A stretch of DNA of 64,000 nt from Physcomitrium patens (GCF_000002425.4 NC_037273.1:7023506-7087505); one strand, 5' to 3'. Shown: positions 23,029 through 34,300, numbered from the stretch's first letter. Notes: generated from the sequence alone by a model not told the origin. Program-made: numbers and translations.

Positions 23029-24126
23029 TATCATTGAATTATATGTTGCTTTATCTAAAAATGCATTAAGCACCTAGTTGTAGAAGAAAATTTGTATTTT
23101 GCACCTAACAAAGAATCTATTAATTTTAATAAAATTATTAAATAAATTATGATTAAATATTAAAAATAATAATACAAATTTAAATAAATTCTAAAGAATC
23201 TTTAAAAAAATCCTAAATAAATAATTAAACAAATTTTAAATAATATTTAAAAAATTATAAATAATATAAAAATCTCTAAATAAATCCTAAAAATCTCAAT
23301 CAAATCTTAATCAAATTTTAAGTAAGATATAATAATTTTAAAAAAAATTCTAAATAAATTTAAAAAATATTAATCAAATTTTAATCTAATAATAATAAAC
23401 TTTAATAAAATCCTAGCCAAATTTTAAAAAATTCTAATAAAATCCAACATATATTCTAATCAAATTCTATAGTAGTTTTAAAACTTCAATAATTATTAAT
23501 TGAATTTTTGATTTTACTTCAAAAAAAATTCACATTGCAATCTATTGATAAATAATAAGTACACAAATTTTTATTTTTTAATTTGCTACAATACTCATAA
23601 AATTTTCAAATACATAAAAAAAAAAAAAATCAAAATCAAAATCAAAATCAAAATTTCAAATCATTTTAAACACATTTGACTCTGAAAAGTACTTTGAATT
23701 TTAATATTAATCTAACTTATCTAAAATAAATACCTAAATAAATCCCATCAATTCTACCATTTAATCTTATTCTTTAATCAATAAAAGAACTCTAAGATTT
23801 TCATAAGCATACAATTTTTTGCCTTAAGGTTTAGTTTCAATCTTAGTTTATAATTGATCTTTTCTAAGTATTAATTTCTAGCTTTTATAGTAATTATTGC
23901 TAGAAACTACTTTCAAATTCTTCCTAAAGATATCAATACTATTTATTTTTCTAATCTATTTAAAATAATCTTTTTTATGGTCCTAAAAAATAATAAGAAG
24001 TATTTTTATTAAAAAATATATTACCATCAATTGTATTTAGTATCTCTCTATCTTTAATATATGTCTTTGTAAAGTATAATTTTTATATATTTATCTTTCA
24101 CCTTATAGCCCAATTACAATATAACA
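23029..24126 (+). mobile_element. Family R repeat copy between gag and protease
   Basis: A 1098-bp copy. Its start region contains aatgcattaagcacctag, matching the R start at 28673. A CTAAATAA-type degenerate array fills 23100-23480. The end half (ttttatggtcctaaaaaat, tttcaccttatagcc) matches the R end at 32590-32775. It is inserted in the same orientation as the host element. The flanks gtat and atata suggest a decayed target duplication. Confidence 0.75.
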
Positions 24127-24376
24127 ATATACACCTAGAATCTTGTATAATATCTAAAAAAGATCATATTCTTTCTTCAAAATCTTTACTTTATTTTCTA
24201 ATAGATATTTTTCTTATGACCTAAAAATCATAAAGTCTTTATATTATTGGATTCAAGAGCCTTAGTTTGTTTTATAGACAATGATTTTATTACAAAAACT
24301 TTTGCTATGTAAGGGAAAATTCATAAGTTTAATACAATCCTTATTTATAAGGGCAATAGCTTTTATACCTTCTGGG

Positions 24377-24410
<34 letters not shown>

Positions 24411-24581
24411 CTTTTGATATTTATACTGTAATCATTTTTAATGATAAAAAGACTTTAAGAGGCATTCTAAGCCAATAGAAGGATTATCAAGACAAAAAAA
24501 TAAGAATATTCTTTTAAAATATTATTCTTATAATTGTTCACCTAATCTTGAAGAAAGAATTTAATTGCCATTTGGACCAAT
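24127..24581 (+). pseudogene. Plus-strand chromovirus: protease region and start of RT
   Basis: The sequence aligns with the protease segment of the minus-strand copy (reverse complement of 28480-28668): a stretch with a conserved K-hydrophobic-D-S-(K/R)-A pattern before FI. It ends at the start of reverse transcriptase (EERI-LPFGPI), where the minus-strand chromovirus interrupts it. RT resumes at 34301. Confidence 0.7.
24377..24408 (+). repeat. Poly(A)32 tract
   Basis: Thirty-two A residues inside the protease remnant of the plus-strand chromovirus. The sequence on both sides is transposon, so this is a homopolymer expansion and not a retrogene tail. Confidence 0.95.
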
Positions 24582-25121
24582 TGTTAAGGAGATGAATCTC
24601 GAAGAAAGGAAATCTTCAATACACTCTTACGCCACTGAAAGGAAGTAGAAAGTCACTCAAAGATGATATAATATTAAATTAGAATGGCTATTGTCAAAAA
24701 TAAGAACACTAAAAAGTCTTGAAACAAGAGTAAGGACTAGAAAGACATTAACAAGAGTGAAGAAGGCTTCACTCTTACCTCCATATATACTCTTAATTAG
24801 GAGCTATGTGGCAATGTCTTATAGAACCTCCTAAATGTGTTGACTTTGCACGACACATATCTTAACTTGTAAGGAAAGTTTTCTATATAGATGCCACATA
24901 GTTAACTTGTTTTGTAAGCTATCAATACGTGATTAACTTGTTGGTGAAGTTTCTAACCTATCAATCAACTACAAACACATGTAAAGTCAAAGTTGCATCT
25001 ATGAAGCTTTTAGAAAGCTTTTCTAAAAGGTATTATGAAATTAATTTACTTTTATGTACTTTTATGTACTTCTATCTAAGTATATAGATATTTATTAGAA
25101 TACTTATATATATTAGTGACA
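24582..25121 (-). repeat. 3' LTR of minus-strand chromovirus
   Basis: 540 bp. On the plus strand it runs from TGTTAAGG to GTGACA, that is, TGTCAC...CCTTAACA on the coding strand. It aligns with 33780-34295 and with the solo LTR at 10440-10986. Confidence 0.9.
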
Positions 25122-25136
25122 TTATCCCCCTTTTTA
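25122..25136 (-). promoter_or_regulatory. Polypurine tract of minus-strand chromovirus
   Basis: On the minus strand AAAAAGGGGGATAA lies directly before the 3' LTR start TGTCAC, the usual place of the plus-strand primer in gypsy elements. Confidence 0.85.
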
Positions 25137-25469
25137 GAGATGAGTTCCATGAGGAGCGATCTTCATATGATGAAGAAATCTAAGATACAACAAATTATAT
25201 TTGCCATATATTCTAATCTTTGTTTTTTTTTAAGATGATTGATAGGTCTTCTCAGCCATTGATAGTATTCCATACCAGAGCAAGAAAACCACCCTATTAT
25301 TTAATTTTTGTTAAGGTCTTCATAACTTCTTTTAAATAAAATATTTAGAAAATTTTTAGGAGTTGTTCCTACCTCTAATAAAATCACCAAACATTAGAAG
25401 TCTCTTTTGATCTTATTTCTTTTGTAGCAAAGATTTGCTATTCTTTATTTTAGTTTTGATGGATGTTAT

Positions 25470-28400
25470 CGATGAAACGCTTTAACTCTCTTTGCTGCAT
25501 TTATAAGATTCTTTATTGGTTCCTATGTGAATTTATTAATATCATATTCATGCCAATAAATAAGATATTTCAACCTATTTTGGCACCGCTTTGAATCTAA
25601 TACTTCTTCTATCTCAAATTCTTGATTATTATCCTTATTCTATATGAAGAGATGGCATCTATCTTTTTTCTAAGATATTCACTATCTTGTATGGCTCAAG
25701 AAAAGATATGTGAAATACGAGGTGGATCTTCATAGACTCTAATAGTTATAATCAATAAGCAACAAGATTGACTTGTTTGCTCATAAGAAAAGGTCCGAAT
25801 CTGTGATAGGCTAACTTGTCACAAGAACGAGTAGTCTTCATATTACAATAAAATAACCATATCTTGTCACCTATATTGAATTATGATTGTTCCTTATAAT
25901 AGGCATTTATATTATTTTTTTTCCATTTTTGAACTCTTTTTAACTACACCTTCATTGTTACATATACCTTTGACAAACAATTTGCCAATTTTTTGTTACA
26001 AATATCACTTTTAAAAAGCCCAAAGTGTCAAGTCGTAGATGATAATGATAGTTGNNNNNNNNNNNNNNNNNNNNNNNNNNNNNNNNNNNNNNNNNNNNNN
26101 NNNNNNNNNNNNNNNNNNNNNNNNNNNNNNNNNNNNNNNNNNNNNNNNNNNNNNTTTTGATAAAATAGTCTACTACCAAAAATATAGTGATCATACAAAT
26201 CTAAGATTAAAAGATTAATAATAAAATCTATAGAAAAAAAAGATCATGGTTGTTCTAAAATAGGTAAAGGCTGAAGAAGTCCATAAGTTTGATGGCAAGG
26301 AATTTTGGATCTTGAACAAATATCACATGATTATACAAAGACTTTGACTACCTTCCACATTTGAAGCCATCAAAAATCTCTTGATATTAGCTCCAAAGTC
26401 TTGTTGTATCCAAAATGTCTAGCTACTAGAAAGTCATGACAAGTTTGAAGAACATGTAATTTTATCTCATCTTCTGGAATGTGTAATCATCTTTTGAAAT
26501 AGAGTAGGTTGTTTTTAAACTCGAACTTGAAAGTATCATGAGACTTAGAAGAATTATTCTTAATATCATGGACAAGAGGATTAAAAGACATATTTGATTG
26601 AATTTGCTTGACAAATATTGAATCAGCAGTTAATGTTGATTTTTATTGCTCGAAGGTGAAAATGTTTTATCTTCAAGAGAATCATTCTTTATTGATTAAA
26701 AGATACATTTCTTTCTTTTGGTATAAGATAAGAACATCTAGAAAGGACATTTGACAAAACTTGTTCTTTTCTAGGTTAATAAGTAATTTTAAAATCAAAT
26801 CTTGATAAAAATATGCTCCAACGAGCTTCGCAATGATTTAAAATATGTGTTAATATGAAATACTCAAGATTCTTATGATTTGTATACATGGTGATTGGAC
26901 TCAAGGTACCTTATAAATAATGATACCATTCTTAAAATGAATCTATGATTACAAAGAGTTCTTTGTCATAGATCTCATAATTAATCTTGGCTACTGAAAA
27001 GTTTTCGGAATAGAAATCTACTGGATGGAATTTGTCATCTACTTCCATTTGTGATAATACTACACCCAAGGCAAAGTCTGATGCATCTGTTTCCATAAAA
27101 ATATCTCGGAGAAGTCGACACAATATAAGATTGATGCATAAGTAAATTTCTTTTTTAAAGTATCAAATGATGCTTTGGCTTCTCTACTCCACTCAAGTTT
27201 GTCTTTATAAGTCAAAAATATAAGTGAAGCTATAACTGTAAAAAAAATATTAATGAAGATCTAATAGTAATTGGCAAAGCTCAAAAAATATTACATGTCT
27301 CTTATTATTTTTAGAATCTTCCAATCTATGATAGTTTGGACCTTCTTCAGATGTATCATTAACCCTTCATTAAAAATGATGTATCTTAGGAAGTCAACTT
27401 GAATAGTGTGGAATACACACTTTTCTAATTTTGCATATAATCCTACATTTCTAAGTTTTTATAACACACAGTGAACATGAACTTCATGCTCTTTTGTGTT
27501 CTTAGAATAGACTAAAATGTCATTCAAATAACAGATGACAAAATCATCAAGAAACTCACAAAAGACATCATTCATTAGATGTTGAAAAGTAGTTGGTGCA
27601 TTTGTGAGTACAAAAGGTATGATATTATATTCAAAATGCTTATATTTGGATCAAAATATAATTTTCCATTCATCTTTTTTTTTTAATGCATATCAAATTA
27701 TATACTCTTTATAGATCTATTTTTGTATAGATCTTTACTTGATTGAGTTGATAAAAAAATCTTGAAATCAAAGGTAGAAGTTACCTATTCTTGATGGTGA
27801 TCTTGTTGAGTCCTCAATAGTCCATACACATTTGTAGAGATCCATCTTTTTTCTTTACAAATAAAATAGGAACCCAAGCTAGAGATTTAGAATAACATAT
27901 GAAATTCTTAGCCAAGTTTTTATCAATGTACTCCTTGAATGTAACCAACTCATTTTGTGATACGCTATAGATTGGTCCAAATGGTAGTTGAACTCTTTCA
28001 TGAAGCTCAATAGAATAATTATAAGGGTAATGCTCTAGAATAATATTTGAATTTTTTTTTCAAAAATATCTTGAAAATCTTGATACTAGTTAAGAATACT
28101 ACTTGACATCTTTTCACCATTAGAAATGGACATGGTATATACAATATAAGATAATTCTTCTTTTATAGAATACATAAAAGCTTTTGCATCTATCAGTAAG
28201 GGTTTAGATGTATTAGACTTATGTATTTTTACTTCACTAACGGGATTTTTAATTAAACTATCAAGAAAATTTAGGTTACAAAAAATCCAATCTATTTGAA
28301 TATTATATTTTTTTAACCAAGATAATCCTAAATTAATCATATTATATAAATATCTTATTGTATTAAAAATTATTATATTATTATAATTTTTAATTACTAT

Positions 28401-28668
28401 ATCTAAAGGAACAGTCTTATACATATCATGTCAAAAAGATAGCAAACGACCATCTATGACTTCCACATGTACAAGTTTATTGTTTTTGATCTATAATATC
28501 TCTTGTTTTTTGACATCTTTGTTTATAAAATAGGCTGAGGCTCTTGAATCTAAAAAAGCTATGACTTTGTGATTTTTTGGTTCTAATTAAACTTCTATTT
28601 TAAAACAAGGTGAAGGATCTAAGGAGAAAATATGACCTTTAGTAGGAATTATACTAGATTCTATCTGT
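25470..28668 (-). pseudogene. Chromovirus pol: protease, RT, RNase H, integrase, chromodomain
   Basis: Reading down the minus strand: the protease-linker frame 28424-28086 has a LGLSWLKKYNIQIDW pattern typical of chromovirus protease/RT linkers. RT follows (about 27960-27200), with its catalytic box decayed to YLND (about 27530, CYLNDILVYSKN). The RNase H frame is 27123-26932 (METDASDFALGVVLSQ, INYEIYDKEL). Integrase is partly lost in the N gap. A C-terminal chromodomain at about 25620-25470 reads EEVLDSKR, KYLIYWHEYD and EPIKNL. The order RT-RNase H-INT-chromodomain identifies a chromovirus. Stops throughout. Confidence 0.88.
26055..26154. other. Assembly gap (100 N)
   Basis: Exactly 100 undetermined bases inside the integrase of the minus-strand chromovirus. 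The round number suggests a scaffold join of unknown size, so distances across it are not reliable. Confidence 0.99.
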
Positions 28669-28672
28669 ACGG

Positions 28673-30387
28673 TGTCGTATTAAGTGAAGTCTTGCTTGAG
28701 AATGCATTGAGCACCTGGCTGTGGAAGGTAAAAGAAAATTGCAAAAAAAGGTCCTAACAATCCAATAGGATTATAAAAAATTTAAAATTAAATATTAATA
28801 ATCATAATCAAACATTAAGCAAGCTCAATTAAATTTTATTAAAGTTATAAAAAAAACACAAGGAAATCCTAAAGAAATATAAAAGAATATTAAAAAAAAC
28901 TTAGTCAAACTCTAACAAAAATCTAATAGAACCTTAAATTCTAACCAAATCCTAATCCTAATCTAACCTTAATCAAACCCAAGACAAATCCTAAATCTTA
29001 AATCAAATCCTAATCAAACCTTAATTCCTAACCAAACTCTAATCCAAATCCTAAATTCTAAACCTTAAATCAAATCCTAATCCAAATCCTAAATCCTAAA
29101 CCAAATCCTATCCAAATCCTAAATCCTAAAACAAACCCTAAATTCTAAACCAAATCTTAAACCCTAAATTAAATCCTAATCAAACCTTAATCCCTAACTA
29201 AATCCTAATCCAAATCCTAAATCCTAAACCAAATCCTAATCCAAATCCTAAACCCTAAACCAAACCCTCAACCCTAAATCAAACCCTAATCCAAATCCTA
29301 AACCCCAAATCAAATCCTAACCAAACCCTAAACCAAACCCTAATAATTCTTATAACAGATTTAAAACTCAATAACTAATGAATAAACCGTTGATCTTAAC
29401 TAAAAATTTTCATACTTCCAAAAAATATGTTAAAAACAAATACAAAAAAATTGATAAAGATCGGAGTTACCAAATTGACGATATCCTCAAAAATATGCTC
29501 GGATACTGGCCGGCCTCCTTCTCCAATCTTAATGCCAATCTTTCAGAGCCAATATCTCTCCTTTGCACCTTTCGATTGATCTCAAAATTTCCATACGCAT
29601 AGAAAAACAAGTCTAATATCTTCTTACGTAAGTTTTTCTCCAATCCAACCAATAGATTGCAAGAAATCTCAAAAACTCCCATTGGACCTAAAATTCTATT
29701 TTCTGAGACCTTGACCCACTTAAACCTCAATATCCCTCAATTCAACAATTAGATCAAGTTCAAATTCACGATGCATATTAAACACAACTATAACCATAAA
29801 TCCCTAAAATTTCACCCATAGATCTATTACAAAACTCTTGAAATCACCCAAAACGTAAACCCTATTTTATTTCATAAAACCCAAGTCATCTGAAACAAAC
29901 CTTGACTTTGCAAAGCTATTACAAAGTCAATACAGATCCAAATCACCCAAAACCAACACCTATAGAAACCCTATTCAATCTTCTATCAAACCCCACTCTC
30001 CGATCTGCCAAAGATTCCTGGAATCGTCGTCGAGAGTTGGTTTTGTGCCTTGGTGTCTGATTTCGACCCAAGTTCATAACCGGTCCTCTTCGGGTATCAA
30101 ATTTCGTTTTTTTGAGGTAATTCTTACTAATTTGCACTCCTAATTCCTCCCTACATATGCCTATATTCTTTATTTTTCTAATCTACATTGTTTTGTCTTA
30201 TTTATGGCCTTACAAAGTAAATAGAAGCATAATTTGTAAATAGGCAGCATTAGCACCTTTAATTTTTCTACCCTTTGACTAATATCTATTTTTCCAAGAT
30301 AATTTTCTACAATATTTTTGAAGTGAGATCCTCAAAACATGATATTTTTTTCACCCTTTCACTTATTATCCATGTTACATCATGACA
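28673..30387 (+). mobile_element. Family R repeat, copy R1
   Basis: About 1.7 kb, with ends TGTCGTATTAAG and ...ATCATGACA. Its first 60 bp contain gcattgagcacctggctgtgg. From about 28900 to 29350 it is a degenerate array of CCTAAA/AATCCTAAA-type units. The remaining 1 kb is unique sequence shared with all other R copies. The TG...CA ends with short inverted TGTC/GACA termini suggest an LTR-type or site-inserting element. No coding region was seen. acgg precedes it and also follows copy R2. Confidence 0.8.
28900..29360 (+). repeat. Degenerate CCTAAA (telomere-like) array in R1
   Basis: Irregular 6-14 bp units such as aaccctaaa, aatcctaaa and accaaatcc alternate over about 450 bp. Individual perfect plant telomere units (CCCTAAA) occur (for example at about 29160 and 29255) but never in long pure runs. 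Confidence 0.85.
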
Positions 30388-32775
30388 ATGGTCTCACAAT
30401 ACGAGAAGTCTTGCTTAACAATGCTCTAGGCACCTAGCTGTGGAAGATAGAATGGAAATTGCTACAACAAAATCCTAATTCTAATAGAACAATAACAATG
30501 CTAAACAAACTTTAATCAAATTCAGAAAAACCTCAAAGGAATTACAAAGAAATAATAAGAAATCTTAAAAAAATATTAGAATGATTATAAATATATCTCA
30601 AATACATCTCAATTCAATATTAATTTAATCCTAGTTGAAATCCTATTGGAATTCATTCAAACTTTAGGCCAAAAACTAAGTAAATCTTAAATCCTAAATA
30701 AATTCAAATAAAATCCTAAATCCTGTTGAAGTAAAAGATAAAGATGAATAGATAATAGTTAAAGTAAAATAAGTTACATCGTAAAGGATATTATCTTAGG
30801 TAAGTTGCTAATGGTCAAAGGCTTGACTCTTGGCATATAGAAAAAGCATCTTATGGACATAGGATGCAGTCAAGGACAAAGAGTCAAAGTCAAGAGGATA
30901 AAGTGTGTCCTAAGGAATATCCAAAGAACTAGGTAAGAGTAATTAGTATATGGCATAGGATACCCTCGTGGTATGTAAGATGCCATAGGATCCTAGGATC
31001 CTTGGATACCCTTGTGGTATGAGTCAAAGGATCCAAGGAGCATATGTGTAAAAGTCAAATGGTGGAAGAAGTCCTTTTAAGGCAGCAACCACCACCTATA
31101 AGTAACGAGAGTTGGAAGAGAGAACCACCTCATTCCACACTTCTCTTATGTGCAACCTTGCTGATTTCTACTTACTTGTGTTATGCTTATAGTGTTCTTT
31201 TCTCAATAAATCCTAAATCAAATCCTAACCAAATTCTAATCAAACCTTAAATCTTAATTCAAATTCTAAATCCTAAATCAAATCCTAAGCAAATCCTAAG
31301 TCCTAAATCAAATCCTAACCAACTCTAAACCAAATCCTAAACCTTAAACCAAATCCTAACCAAATCCTAATGCTAAATCAAATTCTAATCAATTTCTAAA
31401 TACTAAACCAAATCCTAATCCTAAATCAAATCTTAACTAAAATCTTATCCTAAATCAAATCCTAACCAATCCTAAATCTAATCCTAATCAAATCCTAACC
31501 CTAAATTAAATCCTAACCAAACTCTAAATCTTAACCCTAAATTAAATCTTAACCAAACTCTAAATCTTAACCCTAAATTAAATCTTAACCAAACTCTAAA
31601 TCCTAACAAAATTGTAATCCTAAATCAAACCTTAATCAAATCCTAAATCCTATATCAAATCCTAATCTTAAATCAAACCTTAACCAAATCCTAAACTAAA
31701 TCCTAAATTCTAAATCAAATTCTAATAATTCCTACAATAGTTTTATACCTCAATTACTAATGAATGAACCATTGATCTTAATTCAAAATTTGCCTGCTTT
31801 TTAAAAATTAAGTTGACAACAAGTATAAAAAATTTGAAAAGGATTGAAATTACCAAATAGACGATAGCCTCAAAAACGTGCATGGATATTGGCTAGCCTC
31901 CTTCTTTGACCTTGATGCCAATCTCTCAGAGCCAATATCTCTCTTTTTCACTATTCGATTGAATTTAAAATTCTTATATATATAGAAAAATAAGTCTAAT
32001 ATCCTTATATAAAAATTTTACTCCAATCCAACTAGTAGATTGCAAGAAATCTTAAAAAACCCTCACTAGACCTAAAATTCTACTTTCTAAGTCCTTGATC
32101 CACTTAAACCTTCAATAATCCTCAATTCAATTGTTAGATCGAGCTAAGATTTACAATACATACTAAGCACAATTATAACCATTTATACACAGAATTTTAC
32201 TAATAGATCTATTATAAAACTCTTGAAATCACTAGGAACGTCAATCCTATTTTATTTCACAAAATCTAAGTCATCCGAAAACAAACTTGACTTTGTAAAG
32301 CTCTTACAAAGTCATAACAAATCCAAATTTTCCAAAACTAATGCTTATAGAAACCTTATCTAGTTTGCTATCAAATTCCACTCTTCAATCTACCAAAAGA
32401 ATCCCAAAATCATTGTCGAGACTCGATTTTATGCCTTAGGATTTGATTTCAATCTTGGTTCATAATCAATCCTTTTTGGGTATCAATATCTAGTTTTTCT
32501 AAATAAATTTTGCTAGAATTTACTCTTAATTTCTTTTTAAAGATACCTATATTATTTATTTTTCCAATCTACTTTGATTTACCTTATTTATGGTCCTACA
32601 AAGTAAGTAGACGTCACCTTTCTAAAAAGGCAGCATTGGTACCTTTTAATTTTACTACCCTTTTGACTATTAACTATATTTCTAAGATAATTTGCTCTAA
32701 TACTTTGAACTAAGATCTCCTACATTATAATAATTTTCACACTTTTTCACCTATTAGTTGTGTTACATCATGACA
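30388..32775 (+). mobile_element. Family R repeat, copy R2, with nested solo LTR
   Basis: A second R copy in direct tandem with R1, separated only by a few bases (atgg). The start block acgagaagtcttgcttaaca, the CCTAAA-like array (31200-31740) and the 1-kb unique part (31740-32775) match R1. It ends ATCATGACA followed by acggt. The solo LTR at 30724-31208 interrupts the array. Relative to the host gypsy gag-pol (minus strand) it is reversed. Confidence 0.8.
30724..31208 (+). mobile_element. Young solo LTR inside R2
   Basis: A 485-bp segment of clearly higher G+C than its surroundings. It starts TGTTGAAG and ends ...CTCAATA, flanked by aatcc on both sides (30719-30723 and 31209-31213). Because the host repeat is made of AATCC units, the 5-bp duplication could be coincidental. 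It has a promoter-like cctataagta (about 31097) and an aataaa-type end, consistent with an LTR. Two direct copies of ggatacccTYgtggtatg lie at about 30958 and 31004. Orientation is assigned from the TG start and the aataaa end. Confidence 0.65.
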
Positions 32776-33779
32776 ACGGTCTCTATTCTAGCTAAAATAA
32801 TTCATTTTTTGATACCTCATGCTTTTTGGCAACCATGCTTTTCATTTTATAATTGGGTTGTTTTGTTAGACAATGTTGAACAATGCGTTTAGCTTCTCTA
32901 TAATATATGCAAGTCTTTTTGACATTATCAAGTGTTTTCCTAATTTGTGAGGGATTTAAAACATATCATATTAATTTGCATTGATTTTGGCCTCTATGAA
33001 TAAGTTTTTGAAAACTTGGGAGTTACTATCATTATTTGATTAATTCATCTTTAACCAAATATTTGTTCTTGATGTCTTTGAAATAATTAATTGTTACATG
33101 TAATAGCTTAAAGAATAAATTGTTTGAAAGATTTTTCCTTTTCTCATTGTCAATAACAAATCTTTGACATTATCCTTCAACTTATATCAAAATTGATTGA
33201 TAAGAGCGTTGTCATTTTAATCCATATTACAAGACAAGTTTTGAAATTCAATAGCATATATGGTGGCTGACCGTAAGTCTTGCCATAAAAATAAGAGCTT
33301 GGTCAAGAAAGTGATTTGGATTTGGTTGTGAGGTTGATCTATTTGCTTCCTTCAATTATACAATTTCTTGCGGTAGACTCTAAACTTCTTCTATAGGTGT
33401 AGGTAAAGTACCTCCATGATTCACAATAAAAATACATGAGATTTTCACTCTTAGAGTGTTGATAAGCTCATGAAGATCTACAATGGTTGCAAATCTATCC
33501 TCACTTCCATTGAGACTAGCATCGATAATCTTTTCTTCCATAGACAACTCAAACAAATTCAAAAAATTAAATTAGAAGAAGGTAATTTGCAACCTCTAAT
33601 GAAAATTTCTACAAAGAGAGATAATCTACTCTCTTTAAGGAAAAGATCGATATTAAAAAATAATATTATTTGCTTAAAGGCGGATACTCCGCAACCTTCA
33701 AAATACAATAATAAAAATGAAGTAATCCAGTGTCTTCTAATACAAGATACAAATAATAAATTAGAACTCTTGTCAAACT
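32776..33779 (-). pseudogene. Minus-strand chromovirus: gag and leader
   Basis: The gag N-terminal frame is 33562-33380 (MNLFELSMEEKI, RFATIVDLHELINTL). The zinc knuckle is decayed to CIYYREAKRIVQHC (about 32935-32890), where a C-x2-C-x4-H-x4-C pattern is expected. A basic stretch KSMVAKKHEVSKNEL follows, and then the R insertion. The leader between gag and LTR (33563-33779) contains the hairpin gcggatactccgc and tttgacaagag next to the LTR. Stops throughout. Confidence 0.75.
33680..33692 (-). other. GC-rich hairpin in chromovirus leader
   Basis: gcggatactccgc is a perfect 5-bp stem (gcgga/tccgc) with a 3-nt loop in otherwise AT-rich leader DNA. The plus-strand element has ggttgtggattacccac at 21868-21884 in the equivalent place, where the CpGs are gone. 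A packaging or leader-structure role is speculation. Confidence 0.5.
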
Positions 33780-34295
33780 TTCAAGGATATGAATCTTGAA
33801 GAAAGAAAATCCTCAATACACTCTTAAGTTATTGAAAAGAACTAGAAAGTCATACAAAGATGATATAATATTAAATTAGAATGACTATTTCTAAAAATAA
33901 AAAGATTAGAAAGTCTTGAAATAAGACTAAGGACTAAAAAGATGTTGACAAGAGTGAAGAAGGCTTCACTCTTACCTCTATATATACTCTTAACTAGGAG
34001 CTATGTGGCAATATCTTATAAAACCTCCAAAACATGTTGACTTTGCAAGACACGTATCTTAACTTGTGAGGAAAGTTTTCTATATAGATGCCACATAGTT
34101 AGCTTATTTTGTAAGCTACTAATATATGATTAACTTGTTAACTAAGTTTCTAATCTATCAATCAACTATAAATACATGTAAAGTCAAAGCTACATCTATG
34201 AAGGTATTATGAAATTAACTTACTTTTATCTACTTTTATCTATTTCTACCTAATCATATAGATATTTACTAGAATATCTATGTATATTTGTGACA
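33780..34295 (-). repeat. 5' LTR of minus-strand chromovirus
   Basis: It aligns with 24582-25121 over most of its length and ends GTGACA on the plus strand. The left border is approximate because the LTR 3' end (CCTTGA) and leader are slightly altered. About 20 bp are missing relative to the 3' LTR, near the aagctt block. Confidence 0.8.
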
Positions 34296-34300
34296 TTAAT

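Larger units (their letters stand above)
24582..34295 (-). mobile_element. Minus-strand chromovirus nested in the plus-strand one
   Basis: This Ty3/gypsy element is bounded by LTRs at 24582-25121 (3') and about 33780-34295 (5'). Reading on the minus strand the order is 5' LTR, leader, gag, [R repeats], protease, RT, RNase H, integrase, chromodomain, polypurine tract, 3' LTR. It lies exactly within the reverse transcriptase of the plus-strand element: LPFGPI to the left, YNLSKNKLASF-like sequence to the right. The left flank is ccaat and the right flank ttaat, a 5-bp target duplication with two C-to-T changes. No frame is intact. A 100-bp assembly gap interrupts it. Confidence 0.9.

Noticed and set aside
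24377-24408. Poly(A)32 as the tail of a processed retrogene or LINE/SINE
   Set aside because: Both sides align with the chromovirus protease region, so the tract lies inside one element. No target duplication surrounds it.
28900-29360. True interstitial telomere or former chromosome end
   Set aside because: The units are irregular, and the same array recurs inside most full-length copies of repeat family R, so it is part of a dispersed element.
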